Part shown: one piece after another, positions 6,910-7,213 of the stretch
How the letters are laid out: every line of letters starts with the position of its first letter
How positions within the stretch are numbered: the stretch's first letter is position 1
Origin: Rickettsia typhi
Lineage (GTDB): Bacteria; Pseudomonadota; Alphaproteobacteria; Rickettsiales; UBA1997
Length of the DNA stretch: 7,213 nt
Assembly (NCBI GenBank): GCA_945903615.1
Contig: CAMDOL010000072.1
Coordinates: 1 to 7,213 of the forward strand
Direction of reading: 5' to 3'
Position numbers and translations under genes: made by a program
Notes under the pieces: model-generated
Database searches by the model: none
Seen by the model: only the letters and a program-made list of their open reading frames with translations
What the model was told of the DNA's origin: nothing

Positions 6910-7136
6910 GAACAGCTTTCCTTGGGATGTGCTTGGATGATTGGCATTTCGCGAATATCGGAGCGAGCACTATAGACTAGACAAATCTTACTGTCATCAA
7001 ATTCTTTTCTTGACTGGTTATAAGCCACATCTATTTTGAAGAAGTTGATTTTAAAACAAATTAAAGGAACCTCTGAACAACCAAAACAATGTTTTAGAAA
7101 AATTGATCTTTCTGGTCTTTTTTGGCATAAATTCCA
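6906..7136 (-). pseudogene. Start-less open frame of 76 codons, possible gene remnant of unknown function
   Basis: Between a TAA at 7139-7137 and a TAA at 6908-6906 one minus-strand frame stays open for 76 codons. It has no ATG until codon 64; GTG at 7028 (codon 37) is the only alternative start seen. The translation is unlike the low-complexity shadow frames: it includes KHCFGCSEVPLICFKINF (15-32) with a CxxC pair, DVAYNQSRKEFDDSKICLVY (36-55) and MPIIQAHPKESC (64-75), with six cysteines in all. Its 3' half is richer in G+C than its surroundings (30 of 60 bases at 6911-6970, against 12 of 60 at 6851-6910). I do not recognise it. It could be the C-terminal scrap of a gene decayed or cut by a rearrangement, the trace of a non-coding RNA, or chance. 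The rest of the stretch 6853-7213 holds no gene I can support. Confidence 0.3.
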
Positions 7137-7185
7137 TTATTTTTGGTGAAATATGGAAATATTCCACCAAAAAGTAATGAAATTT
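7129..7185 (-). repeat. 57-bp imperfect palindrome forming a long hairpin, best paired as minus-strand RNA
   Basis: Arms 7129-7154 and 7159-7185 pair around the loop at 7155-7158. There are 24 Watson-Crick pairs, one unpaired base (7174) and two A/C mismatches (7149/7164 and 7134/7180). On the minus strand both mismatches become G-U pairs, so RNA read leftwards would form an almost continuous 26-pair stem. No U-run follows, so it is not a standard intrinsic terminator; it could still end or protect the transcript of a gene lying beyond the right edge, or be a small palindromic repeat. Confidence 0.7.
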
Positions 7186-7213
7186 CTACTCAAAAAATCC
7201 TCAGAAATATCAA

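Noticed and set aside
7064..7080. AGGAACCTCTGAACAA as the end of an insertion sequence
   Set aside because: It looked like a transposon terminus, but there is no matching inverted copy in the window and no transposase, so I cannot support it.
1..7213. CRISPR array or tRNA/rRNA gene
   Set aside because: No regularly spaced direct repeats were seen (the only tandem repeat is coding), and no tRNA cloverleaf or rRNA-like stretch was recognised by eye.

Overview
The window is AT-rich bacterial DNA, and every convincing gene lies on the minus strand, so transcription runs from right to left. The helicase (RhlE clade, HRIGRTARAG, FCDHTET stretch) and the rRNA methyltransferase (GFDHPMHPVLLESEYLK ending) look most like alphaproteobacterial proteins. 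The AT-richness, tight packing and palindromic repeats suggest a Rickettsiales/Holosporales-like or other reduced alphaproteobacterium. That placement is inference from remembered family patterns, not from a search.

Right edge (about 6853-7213): no intact gene. It holds a long imperfect hairpin (7129-7185), a start-less open frame of 76 codons that may be a gene remnant (6906-7136), and a weak candidate promoter for the helicase (6881-6909).

Centre (1062-6852): four closely spaced genes that look like one operon, in transcription order. First is a DEAD-box RNA helicase of the RhlE type with a very long low-complexity tail. After 24 bp comes an ABC-F ATPase, then an RlmI-type 23S rRNA cytosine methyltransferase overlapping it by 11 bp. 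After 9 bp comes a short-chain L-threonine 3-dehydrogenase. The first three act on the ribosome or its RNA; the last is catabolic and its usual partner gene kbl is not in the window. The helicase tail contains a perfect 48-bp tandem duplication.

Between the operon and the left-hand genes lies a 158-bp fold-back element (919-1076). It has perfect 23-bp terminal inverted repeats, and its right arm encodes the last four codons and stop of the threonine dehydrogenase gene.

Left edge (1-878): an AbiE-type (type IV) toxin-antitoxin module. The promoter region carries a perfect 10-bp inverted repeat, probably the autoregulatory operator. It is followed by the AbiEi/DUF6088 antitoxin and, sharing one base with its stop codon, the AbiEii nucleotidyltransferase toxin, which is cut by the window edge after 73 codons.

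The least explained features are the fold-back element, the strand-biased hairpin at the right edge and the start-less frame beside it.
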